DNA of 64,000 nt. Origin: Sphingobacterium spiritivorum (GTDB lineage Bacteria; Bacteroidota; Bacteroidia; Sphingobacteriales; Sphingobacteriaceae). Positions 46,231-55,292 of the stretch are shown one piece after another (within the stretch, counting starts at the first letter, position 1; every line of letters starts with the position of its first letter). The notes under the pieces are model-generated. The model ran no database searches, was not told the origin of the DNA, and saw only the letters and a program-made list of their open reading frames with translations. The DNA is taken from NCBI RefSeq assembly GCF_016724845.1, contig NZ_CP068082.1, positions 1,922,001 to 1,986,000 of the forward strand, written 5' to 3'. A program made the position numbers and the translations under genes.

Positions 46231-46261
46231 TCAGGCAATGCTGCTTTACAGCATTACCTGA
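46231..46261 (-). terminator. hairpin after the susD-like gene
   Basis: A 13-bp stem with one mismatch (arms 46231-46243 and 46249-46261). On the minus strand it precedes a T-rich tract, so it ends or attenuates the susCD transcript before the PepSY gene. Confidence 0.65.
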
Positions 46262-46316
46262 CATAATTACTTTATACTCTTATTTATTCATCTGAAAGGA
46301 TTCAGACAGCATAAAT

Positions 46317-47828
46317 TTAATTAGCATCCCACCACACTTTGGAAGACAGGATTCCAATTTCTCCCTGAGCGACTACATTATCACCATTTGTATTGATTTC
46401 TGTTTCCGGATACATAAACCGCAACGGATATGCACCCGGCGTAGGTGAAGATACAGAATTCGGGAAGTTTGGAAAGCCCAGACGTCTGAAATCATTCCAC
46501 GCCTGAATATTATTAATACTGTTCAATGCCAGCCACTTCTGAGTTATAATCCGTTCCATCTTATTTGTAGCCGTAGCATAACTGACATTGTTCTGATTGA
46601 TATAGGACTGTATATTGTAATTGTTGACATTAAACAAATAGTTGAATGAAGCCTGTATGCCGCTTTGATACAGCTGACTTGCCACTCCGCTTATCCAGCC
46701 TCTTTCCATGGCCTCCGCTTGCAGAAAGTTAGCTTCCGCCAGGGAAATGATCATACTGACCTGATTAAATGATTTTACAATCCCGGCAGGTTGATTAGCG
46801 TTTTCAGTCGGACCTTTGAACGCTGAAGTAGTTGCCGCAGCAAATTCATTGGCAATGGTATTGTTTCCGAAAATCACTCCTTTATAATCTCCTGCAACAC
46901 TCGTATAATTCTGTGCCAGACGGGGATCATTAAATTCCTTATATTTACTGATCAGGTATTGAGTGGGGCGTATATTTGCATAATTAGCAACTGCCACACC
47001 TGCATTATTACGATAGAATGTCTCATAGAAGGGATTCATCTTGGTTGCTGTATTCAGATACCCCGGATTGACGCTTGCATTTTCTAACAGAAAACCTGAT
47101 CCTTCCTGTACAATTTTCGCAATCTCCTGTGTAATATAAGTTGCCTGTGCAGAAACTTCAGATTGTCTTAAAAGGGCTCTCAATTTTAATGTATTTCCAA
47201 ACTTTGCCCACTTAACCTTATCCCCTTTAAACAGGACATCATCATTTGTCGGCAACAGGGATGCAACTTTGATTTCCTGAATACCCTCTGTGATAAGATT
47301 GATAGATTTGGTATACACATCTTTACCCGGTTCATATGATGGGTGCAGAACAGCAGACCCCTTTAATGCCTCATCAAATGGCACATTATTATAGAAATCT
47401 ACAAGAATAAAGAAGTGATAAGCCATCATAATTTTGGCAATACCTGAATAAAATTTTGCATCTTCCGTATTTGCCTGATCTAATATTTCCTTGTAATACA
47501 AAAGATTATTGTAGTTGGATTCCCAAACCGGAACTCCGTCACGGGTATCCCGGATAGCCGGCCCATTATACGTTTTCAGCGATGTAAATGAACTAACCCC
47601 CTCATTGGATGTTCCCCAATAGCCGCCCCATAATCCTCCGATCTGGTTTAACTGAATGGCCTCATTCACTGCTGTTGTAACCAATGCAGCAGGCAATTTG
47701 GCATTTAAACTTAAATTTTCCTTTATTGGGGAGTTCGGATTCACATTTACATCCAGAAAATCACTACATGCTGTTAGTGTAATTGAAACGAATGCCAGCA
47801 AACCTATTTTTATAATATTGTATTTCAT
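46317..47828 (-). CDS. SusD-like outer-membrane lipoprotein
   Basis: The 503-residue protein has a signal peptide with lipobox LTAC and the SusD-like start DFLDVNVNPNSP. Helical TPR-like repeats follow, and the C-terminus has the usual NNIQAWNDFRRLGFPNFP and LRFMYPETEINTN. SusD proteins bind a ligand and close over the SusC barrel. It starts 10 bp after the susC stop. The missing glycosidases and the PepSY neighbour argue that the ligand need not be a glycan (inference). Confidence 0.92.
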   Translation of the reverse strand: MKYNIIKIGLLAFVSITLTACSDFLDVNVNPNSPIKENLSLNAKLPAALVTTAVNEAIQLNQIGGLWGGYWGTSNEGVSSFTSLKTYNGPAIRDTRDGVPVWESNYNNLLYYKEILDQANTEDAKFYSGIAKIMMAYHFFILVDFYNNVPFDEALKGSAVLHPSYEPGKDVYTKSINLITEGIQEIKVASLLPTNDDVLFKGDKVKWAKFGNTLKLRALLRQSEVSAQATYITQEIAKIVQEGSGFLLENASVNPGYLNTATKMNPFYETFYRNNAGVAVANYANIRPTQYLISKYKEFNDPRLAQNYTSVAGDYKGVIFGNNTIANEFAAATTSAFKGPTENANQPAGIVKSFNQVSMIISLAEANFLQAEAMERGWISGVASQLYQSGIQASFNYLFNVNNYNIQSYINQNNVSYATATNKMERIITQKWLALNSINNIQAWNDFRRLGFPNFPNSVSSPTPGAYPLRFMYPETEINTNGDNVVAQGEIGILSSKVWWDAN

Positions 47829-47838
47829 CTTCGTGTTA

Positions 47839-50800
47839 TTAAAAAGTCATGTTAACATTAAAGCCCATTGATCTTGCTGAAGGAATCTGTCTGAAACTGT
47901 TGTATCCGTCTGTTTGATTATACAGTGCTTCAGGATCACCGATTGTATTGGAAGAATGTCTGATGATAAACAGGTTATTTCCGACAAATCCAATGCTAGC
48001 CTTTTTAATCAGCTTCTGCCCTGTCAACCATTTTTCAGGCAAGTCATATCCGATATAAAGCTCTCTTAGCTTTAAATAATCACCTTTTGCTGCAGTGGTT
48101 GTCTGAATATTTCCATAAGCAGTCCACCAGGCCTTATCTCCTTTAGAGTATACATTCGTATTCTCAACAATAGATCCGTCCGCCAGCCTAACCATAGAGT
48201 TTGGCATAATAAACGGCTGTCTGTCATATTTCACTGTCTCCGGATGGGTACCGGCAGCATACATACGAGGTACAACTTCAGAATACATCCAGCTGCCTAA
48301 CCTCGAATCGATCTGAAATCCTACTGTCAGAGATTTATAACTGAATTTGGTATTAAATCCAAACAGATAAGGAGGCACCATTGTGCCTAATATTTTCTCA
48401 TCTTTGGATGGAATAACATTCCCGTCTTTATCCAGTACAATCTTTCCGTTCTCCTTCATAAAATCGGTCATACGAAGGGTCGGGTATTGCTCTCCTTTAA
48501 TAGCATATGCCTGTCTGAAAATATTAAACTCATTACCTGCATATAGATTTTTCGCTTTGGTATCCGTATAACTGAAATTAACTCCGAACTCCAATCTTAC
48601 ATCTCTATTTTTAATAGCAGTACCATTAATCATGACCTCAAGTGTCTTATTAATTATCTGCCCGGCATTGACAATAGTAGAATTGAATCCTGTAGCACTC
48701 GATATCCCGGCATTGAAAATCTGTCCGTCAGAATCCGAATACGCATAGGCTATATCCGTACGTAATCTGTCATTAAAGAATGCGAGTTGGGTTCCCACCT
48801 CAAATGATTTTACAAATTCAGGTTTGATTAATAAATTCGGTTCCGATAAGGAGGGAGTAAATCCCACCAGGCTACCAAATGGAAACCCACCGGTCTGACT
48901 GTACGTCAGGTTTAATCTGTAAGGATCTAAGGTAACATTACCGGTCTTGTTATAAGAGGTATAAATCCGGCCATAACTTAGTATGCTGCTATTCTTAAGG
49001 CTTTCTATCGCATCTGTAAACACAAATGATGAACTGATCCCCGGAGAGAAGTAGCTGTTATTATTCGGATCCAATACGGATACCTGATCATTTCTACCTG
49101 TTAAAGTCAAAAACAAATAATTTCTGTATCCCGCTGTAAACTCACCGTAAGTTGCCAGTGAACGATATTTCGTTATAGTAGATCCGCCGGTCAGCTCTCC
49201 TGTTCTTGAGCCCTGGTTGAATATATCTTCAAACAATAAATTTGCCGCGCTTACGTTGATCTGCTTGGAATCATCCATGCGTACATTCTGTCCTACTAAT
49301 AATTTAGTAGAAAAATCCCCGAAGTTTTTGTGAAAATTCAAAATCAGGTCATTATTGAACCTTGTGAATCCGCGATGTGTATCATTTACCGAACCATTGA
49401 TATTTCGTGTAGCAACATTTGATACTAACTTGCGGTTAGTGACCCTTCCCGGCTCAGACTGGAAATAGAGACCTGTTCTGTACGTCGCATCAAACCAGTC
49501 TGTAAACTCGTAATTGAATTCCAGTTTTGAATTTAAAGTATGCTGATCATACATATTTCTATTATTATCCGCCATAAAAATCGGATTTCTTGTACTTGCT
49601 ACCGGATTATACCAGTTCAGCGGATGATTGGGAGAAGCCGGGTCTTCCCAGTTTCTTGCTTCTTTATAATCGATATTGGCAGGCTGTGTATAGACCGATA
49701 ACCAGGGACCGTCACTTGTTGTATTGTTCTTAAAGAATACATAATTCATATTAAATGAAGTATTCAGCTTGTTAAAACGACGGGATCCGTTAAATCTGGC
49801 ACCTGTACGGCTGGATTTATCTCCCGGAATTACTCCTTTTATACGCACATCCTGTAAAGACACAAAATATGAACCCTTTTCGTCTCCGCCGGAAAAGGAC
49901 AAATCATTCTGAGCAGTAATCCCGGTATCAAAGAAACCTAAGCGGTTATCTTTTGACGGAGCAGAATACACTTTTGTTGGCTGCACTCCGTTGATCGGTA
50001 AACCGAAGTCTCTCGTTTCACCATTAAATTTATCTCCCCATGACTCGTTGGCGACAGGGCTGTATACACCATTCTGTCCCTGTCCGAATACAGTCTGCGC
50101 CGGAGGCAATAAAAACACATTTGAAAACGTGGTACTGTTACTGAAATTGATCTGCCCTCTCTCCGATCGCCCTGATTTCGTCGTGATCATAATAGCACCG
50201 TTGACACCTTCAGATCCGTACAAAGCAGCGGCATTTGCGCCCTTAAGCACCGTGATATCCTGTATATCATTTGGATTAATACGGGTAATATCCGGCAAAG
50301 GAACACCATCCACAACATATAACGGATCATTTTTAGATCTGTTCAGCGAGCGTGTTCCTCTCAATCGGATCTGAATACCCGGATCTGTTTTACCTGTTGT
50401 GAGATCCGTAGCATTCACTCTCAATCCTGCAACCTTACTTGATAGAGCCAGTAAAGGATTAACCACTTTACCTAGATTAAGCTCTTCATTGCTGACCGAT
50501 TGTGCAGATGTTCCCAGTTCTCTGGATTGTCTTTTAATACCTAAAGCTCCTGTTACAAGGACCTCGCTAAGCACATGCGGATCTTCCGTTAAACGAAATA
50601 TAAGATCAGACTGACTCGTGTTAACCACAGCCTCTGCAGCCATGTAACCAATATGAGAAATAACTAATGTCTGTCCGCGATGTGCCCGGATCCGGAAGGA
50701 ACCCTGAGAACCTGTAATTACACTTCCTGAACGCGGATTTTCCTTCACTGAAACCGATACACCACTGATAGGTTCATCACTTTTCTGATCCAGAATACGC

Positions 50801-50892
50801 CCTTCCAATGTAATATGTGTCTGCGCAGATGACTCAGTCGCGTACATCGACACCCATACAAGTAATAAGATTGAAAAGTATTTTTTTAACAT
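47839..50892 (-). CDS. SusC-like TonB-dependent outer-membrane transporter
   Basis: The 1017-residue protein has a signal peptide (to about SAQ24), an N-terminal CarboxypepD_reg-like domain (about 27-110, ITLEGRILDQKSDEPISGVSV), a TonB plug (about 115-235, containing DPLYVVDGVPLPDI) and a 22-strand barrel. The plug sequence KVAGLRVNATDLTTGKTDPG is SusC-type. It should import a ligand with energy from TonB. It heads an operon with susD and possibly the PepSY gene; a palindrome lies upstream. Confidence 0.93.
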   Translation of the reverse strand: MLKKYFSILLLVWVSMYATESSAQTHITLEGRILDQKSDEPISGVSVSVKENPRSGSVITGSQGSFRIRAHRGQTLVISHIGYMAAEAVVNTSQSDLIFRLTEDPHVLSEVLVTGALGIKRQSRELGTSAQSVSNEELNLGKVVNPLLALSSKVAGLRVNATDLTTGKTDPGIQIRLRGTRSLNRSKNDPLYVVDGVPLPDITRINPNDIQDITVLKGANAAALYGSEGVNGAIMITTKSGRSERGQINFSNSTTFSNVFLLPPAQTVFGQGQNGVYSPVANESWGDKFNGETRDFGLPINGVQPTKVYSAPSKDNRLGFFDTGITAQNDLSFSGGDEKGSYFVSLQDVRIKGVIPGDKSSRTGARFNGSRRFNKLNTSFNMNYVFFKNNTTSDGPWLSVYTQPANIDYKEARNWEDPASPNHPLNWYNPVASTRNPIFMADNNRNMYDQHTLNSKLEFNYEFTDWFDATYRTGLYFQSEPGRVTNRKLVSNVATRNINGSVNDTHRGFTRFNNDLILNFHKNFGDFSTKLLVGQNVRMDDSKQINVSAANLLFEDIFNQGSRTGELTGGSTITKYRSLATYGEFTAGYRNYLFLTLTGRNDQVSVLDPNNNSYFSPGISSSFVFTDAIESLKNSSILSYGRIYTSYNKTGNVTLDPYRLNLTYSQTGGFPFGSLVGFTPSLSEPNLLIKPEFVKSFEVGTQLAFFNDRLRTDIAYAYSDSDGQIFNAGISSATGFNSTIVNAGQIINKTLEVMINGTAIKNRDVRLEFGVNFSYTDTKAKNLYAGNEFNIFRQAYAIKGEQYPTLRMTDFMKENGKIVLDKDGNVIPSKDEKILGTMVPPYLFGFNTKFSYKSLTVGFQIDSRLGSWMYSEVVPRMYAAGTHPETVKYDRQPFIMPNSMVRLADGSIVENTNVYSKGDKAWWTAYGNIQTTTAAKGDYLKLRELYIGYDLPEKWLTGQKLIKKASIGFVGNNLFIIRHSSNTIGDPEALYNQTDGYNSFRQIPSARSMGFNVNMTF

Positions 50893-50929
50893 ATCTTAAT
50901 ATTTTAAATTGAATAAGTATAAAATTTTC

Positions 50930-50937
50930 TATATTTG
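50930..50937 (+). promoter_or_regulatory. candidate promoter box for the AraC gene
   Basis: TATATTTG (TAnnTTTG) on the plus strand, about 105 bp upstream of the AraC-type gene and next to the TTTAGA palindrome. Confidence 0.35.
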
Positions 50938-50956
50938 ATTTAGATTCAGTCTAAAT
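50938..50956. promoter_or_regulatory. palindromic operator candidate ATTTAGA-N5-TCTAAAT
   Basis: A perfect 7-bp inverted repeat with 5-bp spacer in the susC/araC divergent region. A further TCTAAAT half-site lies at 50982-50988, 32 bp (three helical turns) on. The form recalls metal-regulator operators of the DtxR/Fur type (inference). Confidence 0.45.
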
Positions 50957-51042
50957 AAATAATGCACGAAGATAGAGTTAATCTAAATCACCGAATAACG
51001 CAATAGGAAATAAGACTTATAACATCGGAAATTTCTTTAAAG

Positions 51043-51936
51043 ATGAAATTGCTTAATACGAAAAAACGTACACTTAATTATGATCACCCGGATTACGGTA
51101 TCAGATTGATCAACCCGTATACTACATATGAGCTTGTTCCTGAGCACGAGGGTTATCTGGTGGTGATAGCTATAAAAGAAGGATGTTCATTATCCGCCGG
51201 AAATCACAAACTGATCCTGAAAGAAAGAGACAGCACGATCATTCGGCTCGACAATACGCATATAAAAGTAAGTTCCAGGCATCCGGATGCACAATGCCTT
51301 ACCTTATTATACAAGCCTTCTTACCTGAAACATATGGACATCACAGACCAAAATATTCTCCATATAGATGCGGGAATCCGCAAAGTTGAAAAAACGGAAA
51401 CCGAAGTCGCTTCCAGAACTTATATTAAAGCTGTCGATCTTATCCGGGTACAGGCTACTCATACTCTTTTACCAGCGTTCTATAAATCCAAATCCCTTTA
51501 TATCCTATCTTCACTGATGGATGGTATCCAGCGCATGGTATTGTCAAAACCGGCTGAATTACGGGAGACTGATATTGAAAAGATCAAAAAAGTAAAGTAT
51601 ATTATTGAAACTAACCTGAATAAGAATTTTACTATTCAACATTTAGCAAGAGAAGTTGGCACGAATGTTCAATACCTTAAGCAGCATTTCAAACAGTACT
51701 ATGGCAAGACCATCTTTAGTTTTATTTCTGAATGTAAGATGCAAAAGGCGCAGCACCTGCTGAAAGAACGGGAACTGACCATCAGCTTTATCAGTCATCA
51801 ACTGGGATACAAGCATGCCAGTCATTTTACAAATGCTTTCAAAAAATTCTTCGGCTACGTCCCGAATACTATCCGGTATTCCCTTATTCTTTTCTATAAT
51901 GAAATAATAGCCATCACGGAACTTGGCCTTGTATAA
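51043..51936 (+). CDS. AraC-family transcriptional regulator
   Basis: The 297-residue protein has an unrecognised N-terminal sensing domain (about 1-185) and a C-terminal AraC helix-turn-helix pair (about 188-285; NFTIQHLAREVGTNVQYLKQ and FISHQLGYKHASHFTNAFKKFFGYVPNTIR as two helices groups). The style resembles PchR/YbtA siderophore regulators. It diverges from susC and probably controls it in response to the imported ligand (inference). Confidence 0.88.
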   Translation: MKLLNTKKRTLNYDHPDYGIRLINPYTTYELVPEHEGYLVVIAIKEGCSLSAGNHKLILKERDSTIIRLDNTHIKVSSRHPDAQCLTLLYKPSYLKHMDITDQNILHIDAGIRKVEKTETEVASRTYIKAVDLIRVQATHTLLPAFYKSKSLYILSSLMDGIQRMVLSKPAELRETDIEKIKKVKYIIETNLNKNFTIQHLAREVGTNVQYLKQHFKQYYGKTIFSFISECKMQKAQHLLKERELTISFISHQLGYKHASHFTNAFKKFFGYVPNTIRYSLILFYNEIIAITELGLV

Positions 51937-51940
51937 TGAA

Positions 51941-51970
51941 AACGGCTCCCTTTTTGCAAAAGGAGCCGTT
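51941..51970. terminator. hairpin terminator, convergent genes
   Basis: A 9-bp GC-rich stem (AACGGCTCC / GGAGCCGTT) extended by an inner A/T stem with a bulge, followed by AT-rich sequence. It lies between convergent AraC and NagB-like genes. Confidence 0.75.
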
Positions 51971-51992
51971 ATTTAGTATACTTATAAATCGA

Positions 51993-53915
51993 TTAATCGA
52001 ATTTCCATCTTACAAAAGCTTCAATCGCCTCGTAATCTGCAAGACCTAACTGGTCATAAAGTGAAGCCGTTTCACTTGTACGATCTTCTGCACGCACCCA
52101 GAATTCACGCGGATCATCACCCGGGAAAACCGGAAGATCTTTCTGCGACTGGTGTTTGAATATAGCCAGTCGTTTGCGGTATACTTCCTGCGGAGATAGC
52201 GGAACAGCCATTTCGATCTCATGGATCGGAAATTCGTGCCATGCTCCACGGTATAGCCACAACCAGCAATCTTTCGTCCACTCATCAGTCTGACGTAATC
52301 TTTTTACGGCTTCCAGAATAATGTCAAAACAAATCCGGTGTGTACCATGCGGATCGGCAAAGTCACCCGCAGCAAAAATCTGATGAGGTTTTACCTTACG
52401 TAACAGTTCCATCGTCTGAACGATATCATCTTCAAAAGATACATTCTTAGAAAATTTCTGTCTGTCGTAAAACGGAAGATCCTGAAAATGAATATTTGAT
52501 GCCGGAAGACCAACAAAACGAGCTCCAGCGATTGCCTCACCCTTACGGATTAATGCTTTTATCTTACGAACAATGTCTGTATCAATCTGATTTGGTTTTT
52601 TACTGGCGAAGATATCACGGCTTTCATCATATAAAGCTTTGATTTTACTTGCATCAATACCCATTTCATTTGCAAAATCCTCTGCAAATTCCAGGTATCT
52701 CACGACATCATCATCCCATACAGCCGTGTTACCACTGGTCTGATAAGCTACATGCACATCATGTCCCTGATCCGCAAGACGGATAAATGTTCCTCCCATA
52801 GAGATAACATCATCATCCGGGTGCGGAGAGAATACAATAGATGTTTTCTTTGCCGGATTAGCACGCTCCGGACGTTGAGAATCATCTACATTAGGTTTAC
52901 CACCCGGCCATCCGGTAATGGTGTGCTGCAGTTCATTAAAAATACGGATATTGATGGTATAAGCAGGACCTTCTTCTGTTACCAGCTTAGCCATTCCGTG
53001 ACTGTTATAATCTTCTTCCTGAAGTTTTAAGATTGGTTTTTTCACTTCTAAAGCCAGCCAAACAACTGCTTTCTTAGTCAGTTCGGGTGTCCACTCTACA
53101 TCTTCTGCTAACCAGGGTCTGTCAAAACGAGTCAGTAATGAAGCAGCATCTGTATCCAGAATAAACTCTACATTATCAGATAACTGCAGGTAAGTAGCCG
53201 GAATTTCTGAAGAAATTTCACCTTCAACAGCCTTTTTAATGATTTCAGCTTTATTTCCGCTCCATGCCATCAGAATAATCTCTCTGGCTTTGAAGATCGT
53301 ACCTACACCCATGGTGATCGCTTTGCGGGGCACATTATCTTTACCACCAAAATCTCTTGACGCATCGCGGCGTGTCAGATCATCCAATGTAACCAGACGT
53401 GTTCCCGAATTCGGAGCTGAACCAGGCTCATTGAAACCAATGTGACCTGTACGCCCAATACCCAGAATCTGAATATCAAGACCTCCGCAATCCGTAATTT
53501 TTTGCTCGTAAGCTGCACAGAATGCCTGTACATCTTTTGCATCCAGCGTACCATCAGGTATATTGATGTTTGCTTTGTCGATGTCTACATGATCAAATAA
53601 TTTATTATTCATAAATGTCACATAGCTCTGCGCAGCATCTGGTTGCATCGGGTAGTATTCGTCCAAGTTAAACGTTACTACATTTTTGAAACTCAATCCC
53701 TCCTCCTTATGCAGACGGATCAATTCCGCATACACTTTTACAGGAGTAGCACCTGTTGCCAGTCCAAGAACAGCCTGTTCGCCATTCTCTTGCTTAGCCC
53801 GGATAATATCAGCGATACGTTTGGCAACAACTTTTGATGCCGTATCCTGGTCAGGGTACACACTTACTGGAACTTTTTCGAAGCGTGTCTCTTCCAACAA
53901 ATTTAATCTAGCCAT
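51993..53915 (-). CDS. nagB: glucosamine-6-phosphate deaminase fused to a PIG-L/LmbE domain
   Basis: The 640-residue protein has two parts. Residues 1-275 are NagB: LGLATGATPVKVY, the FNLDEYYPM motif (catalytic Asp) and GIGRTGHIGFNEPGS (His/Glu). From about 355 to the end is a PIG-L/LmbE deacetylase-like domain with FSPHPDDDVISMGG and DFADPHGTHRICFDIIL (zinc ligands). NagB converts glucosamine-6-P to fructose-6-P and ammonia. The C-terminal part may deacetylate an N-acetyl sugar, coupling two steps. Such fusions are known in Bacteroidota. Confidence 0.92.
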   Translation of the reverse strand: MARLNLLEETRFEKVPVSVYPDQDTASKVVAKRIADIIRAKQENGEQAVLGLATGATPVKVYAELIRLHKEEGLSFKNVVTFNLDEYYPMQPDAAQSYVTFMNNKLFDHVDIDKANINIPDGTLDAKDVQAFCAAYEQKITDCGGLDIQILGIGRTGHIGFNEPGSAPNSGTRLVTLDDLTRRDASRDFGGKDNVPRKAITMGVGTIFKAREIILMAWSGNKAEIIKKAVEGEISSEIPATYLQLSDNVEFILDTDAASLLTRFDRPWLAEDVEWTPELTKKAVVWLALEVKKPILKLQEEDYNSHGMAKLVTEEGPAYTINIRIFNELQHTITGWPGGKPNVDDSQRPERANPAKKTSIVFSPHPDDDVISMGGTFIRLADQGHDVHVAYQTSGNTAVWDDDVVRYLEFAEDFANEMGIDASKIKALYDESRDIFASKKPNQIDTDIVRKIKALIRKGEAIAGARFVGLPASNIHFQDLPFYDRQKFSKNVSFEDDIVQTMELLRKVKPHQIFAAGDFADPHGTHRICFDIILEAVKRLRQTDEWTKDCWLWLYRGAWHEFPIHEIEMAVPLSPQEVYRKRLAIFKHQSQKDLPVFPGDDPREFWVRAEDRTSETASLYDQLGLADYEAIEAFVRWKFD

Positions 53916-53947
53916 TTTAGATATAGAGTATTAGATAAGGTGAATAG

Positions 53948-53955
53948 CAAATTTA
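53948..53955 (-). promoter_or_regulatory. candidate -7 promoter box for nagB
   Basis: Minus-strand TAAATTTG (TAnnTTTG), 33-40 bp upstream of the ATG; the -33 element is unclear. Confidence 0.35.
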
Positions 53956-54066
53956 ATAATTTCTACGGTTTAACCACAGCATGTTTGCGCTTTTTTGCAA
54001 GATTTTGTCGGTTATGTCGTTTTTTGCCCTTAAACAATCGTTTGAGCAACATATTTAAATTAAAAA

Positions 54067-55218
54067 TTAGCGAATATTCCTCAGTAAATCAAGGGCTTTG
54101 GATAATGTTTCCGTTTTCTTGGCAAAGCATATACGTAATACTTGCTGATTGACCGGAGCAGAATAGAAAGCGGATACAGGAATCATGGCTATTCCGTTAT
54201 CTTTCGTCAACTGAACCGCAAACTCCTCTTCCGGGAGTTCTGAGATTCTGCTGTAACAAACATTTAAAAAATAAGTACCCTGAGAAGGAATCACATCAAA
54301 ACCCGTGTCTTTCAGCCCTTCAGCCATAAAATCTCTTTTTTGCTGAAAGAATGAAGGTAAGGACAAATACGTCTGCGGATCCTCCAGATATTTTGCAATA
54401 GCATACTGCATCGGCGTATTTACACTGAATACATTAAACTGATGTACCTTACGAAATTCTTTTGTCATCCCCTCAGGAGCGATGCAATATCCGACTTTCC
54501 AACCTGTAGTATGCAACAATTTGCCAAAAGAAGCAATGATAAAACTTCGTCTCCGCAATTGCTCATATTCCAGAAGGGAATGGATAGCTCCTCCATCATA
54601 TACTATATGCTCATACACCTCATCACTGATGATGAGGATATCTGTCCCCTCGACTATATGACAAAGGGCTGTAAGATCTGCAGGCTGAAGGACTCTTCCG
54701 GTTGGATTGTTAGGATTATTGATAATGATCATTTTAGTCTTATCCGTCACCAGTTCTTTCACATACTGCCAATCTATCTGAAAATCCGGAGCGAACAAAC
54801 GTACCGCACGGACTTTACCACCAAAGAGTTCTATTGTAGGTTTATAACAGTCGTATGCCGGTTCAAATATGATGACTTCATCTCCCGGGCTTATCGCAGA
54901 CGCTATAGCGGTAAATATCGCTTGTGTGCCACCTGCTGTCACTGTAATTTCTTCTGCGGGATCAACGTTAACCTGATAGAGTTGTTCAACTTTAAAAGCA
55001 ATTCGCTCCCTTAACAGCGGAACTCCGGTCATCAAAGCATATTGATGATGGCCATCCTGCATGGCCTGCTCGACCAGCGCCAGCAACTGAGGATCCGGAG
55101 CATAATCCGGAAATCCCTGAGAAAGATTCAATGCACCGTATTGCTGTGCCAAAGCAGACATTCTTGTAAAAATGGTGGTTCCTACATTCGGTAGTTTAGA
55201 TGATATATCAATGGACAT
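54067..55218 (-). CDS. class I aminotransferase, methionine-aminotransferase type
   Basis: The ATG at 55218 gives 383 residues starting MSIDISSKLPNVGTTIFTRM; 55242 adds eight unrelated residues. ALNLSQGFPDY is typical of YbdL/KAT-like aminotransferases. The PLP contacts NNPNNPTGR, ISDEVYEHIVYDG and the Lys of SFGKLLHTTGWKVGY are present. E. coli YbdL prefers methionine, and this group often makes methionine from the 2-keto acid in salvage. It is a single gene. Confidence 0.88.
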   Translation of the reverse strand: MSIDISSKLPNVGTTIFTRMSALAQQYGALNLSQGFPDYAPDPQLLALVEQAMQDGHHQYALMTGVPLLRERIAFKVEQLYQVNVDPAEEITVTAGGTQAIFTAIASAISPGDEVIIFEPAYDCYKPTIELFGGKVRAVRLFAPDFQIDWQYVKELVTDKTKMIIINNPNNPTGRVLQPADLTALCHIVEGTDILIISDEVYEHIVYDGGAIHSLLEYEQLRRRSFIIASFGKLLHTTGWKVGYCIAPEGMTKEFRKVHQFNVFSVNTPMQYAIAKYLEDPQTYLSLPSFFQQKRDFMAEGLKDTGFDVIPSQGTYFLNVCYSRISELPEEEFAVQLTKDNGIAMIPVSAFYSAPVNQQVLRICFAKKTETLSKALDLLRNIR

Positions 55219-55292
55219 ATGAAAAGACTGATAAATATCCACTAATATAGTAGATTATTCCAGAATTATCCGATCAAAAGAAAGGAGCCTTT

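Noticed and set aside
49938..50120. A minus-strand ORF inside the SusC gene
   Set aside because: It lies in another frame of a certain gene and has no independent signal.
44798..50892. Treating the SusC/SusD pair as a glycan utilisation locus
   Set aside because: No glycoside hydrolase, lyase, sulfatase or hybrid sensor is close, and the neighbours are of the metal-uptake type.
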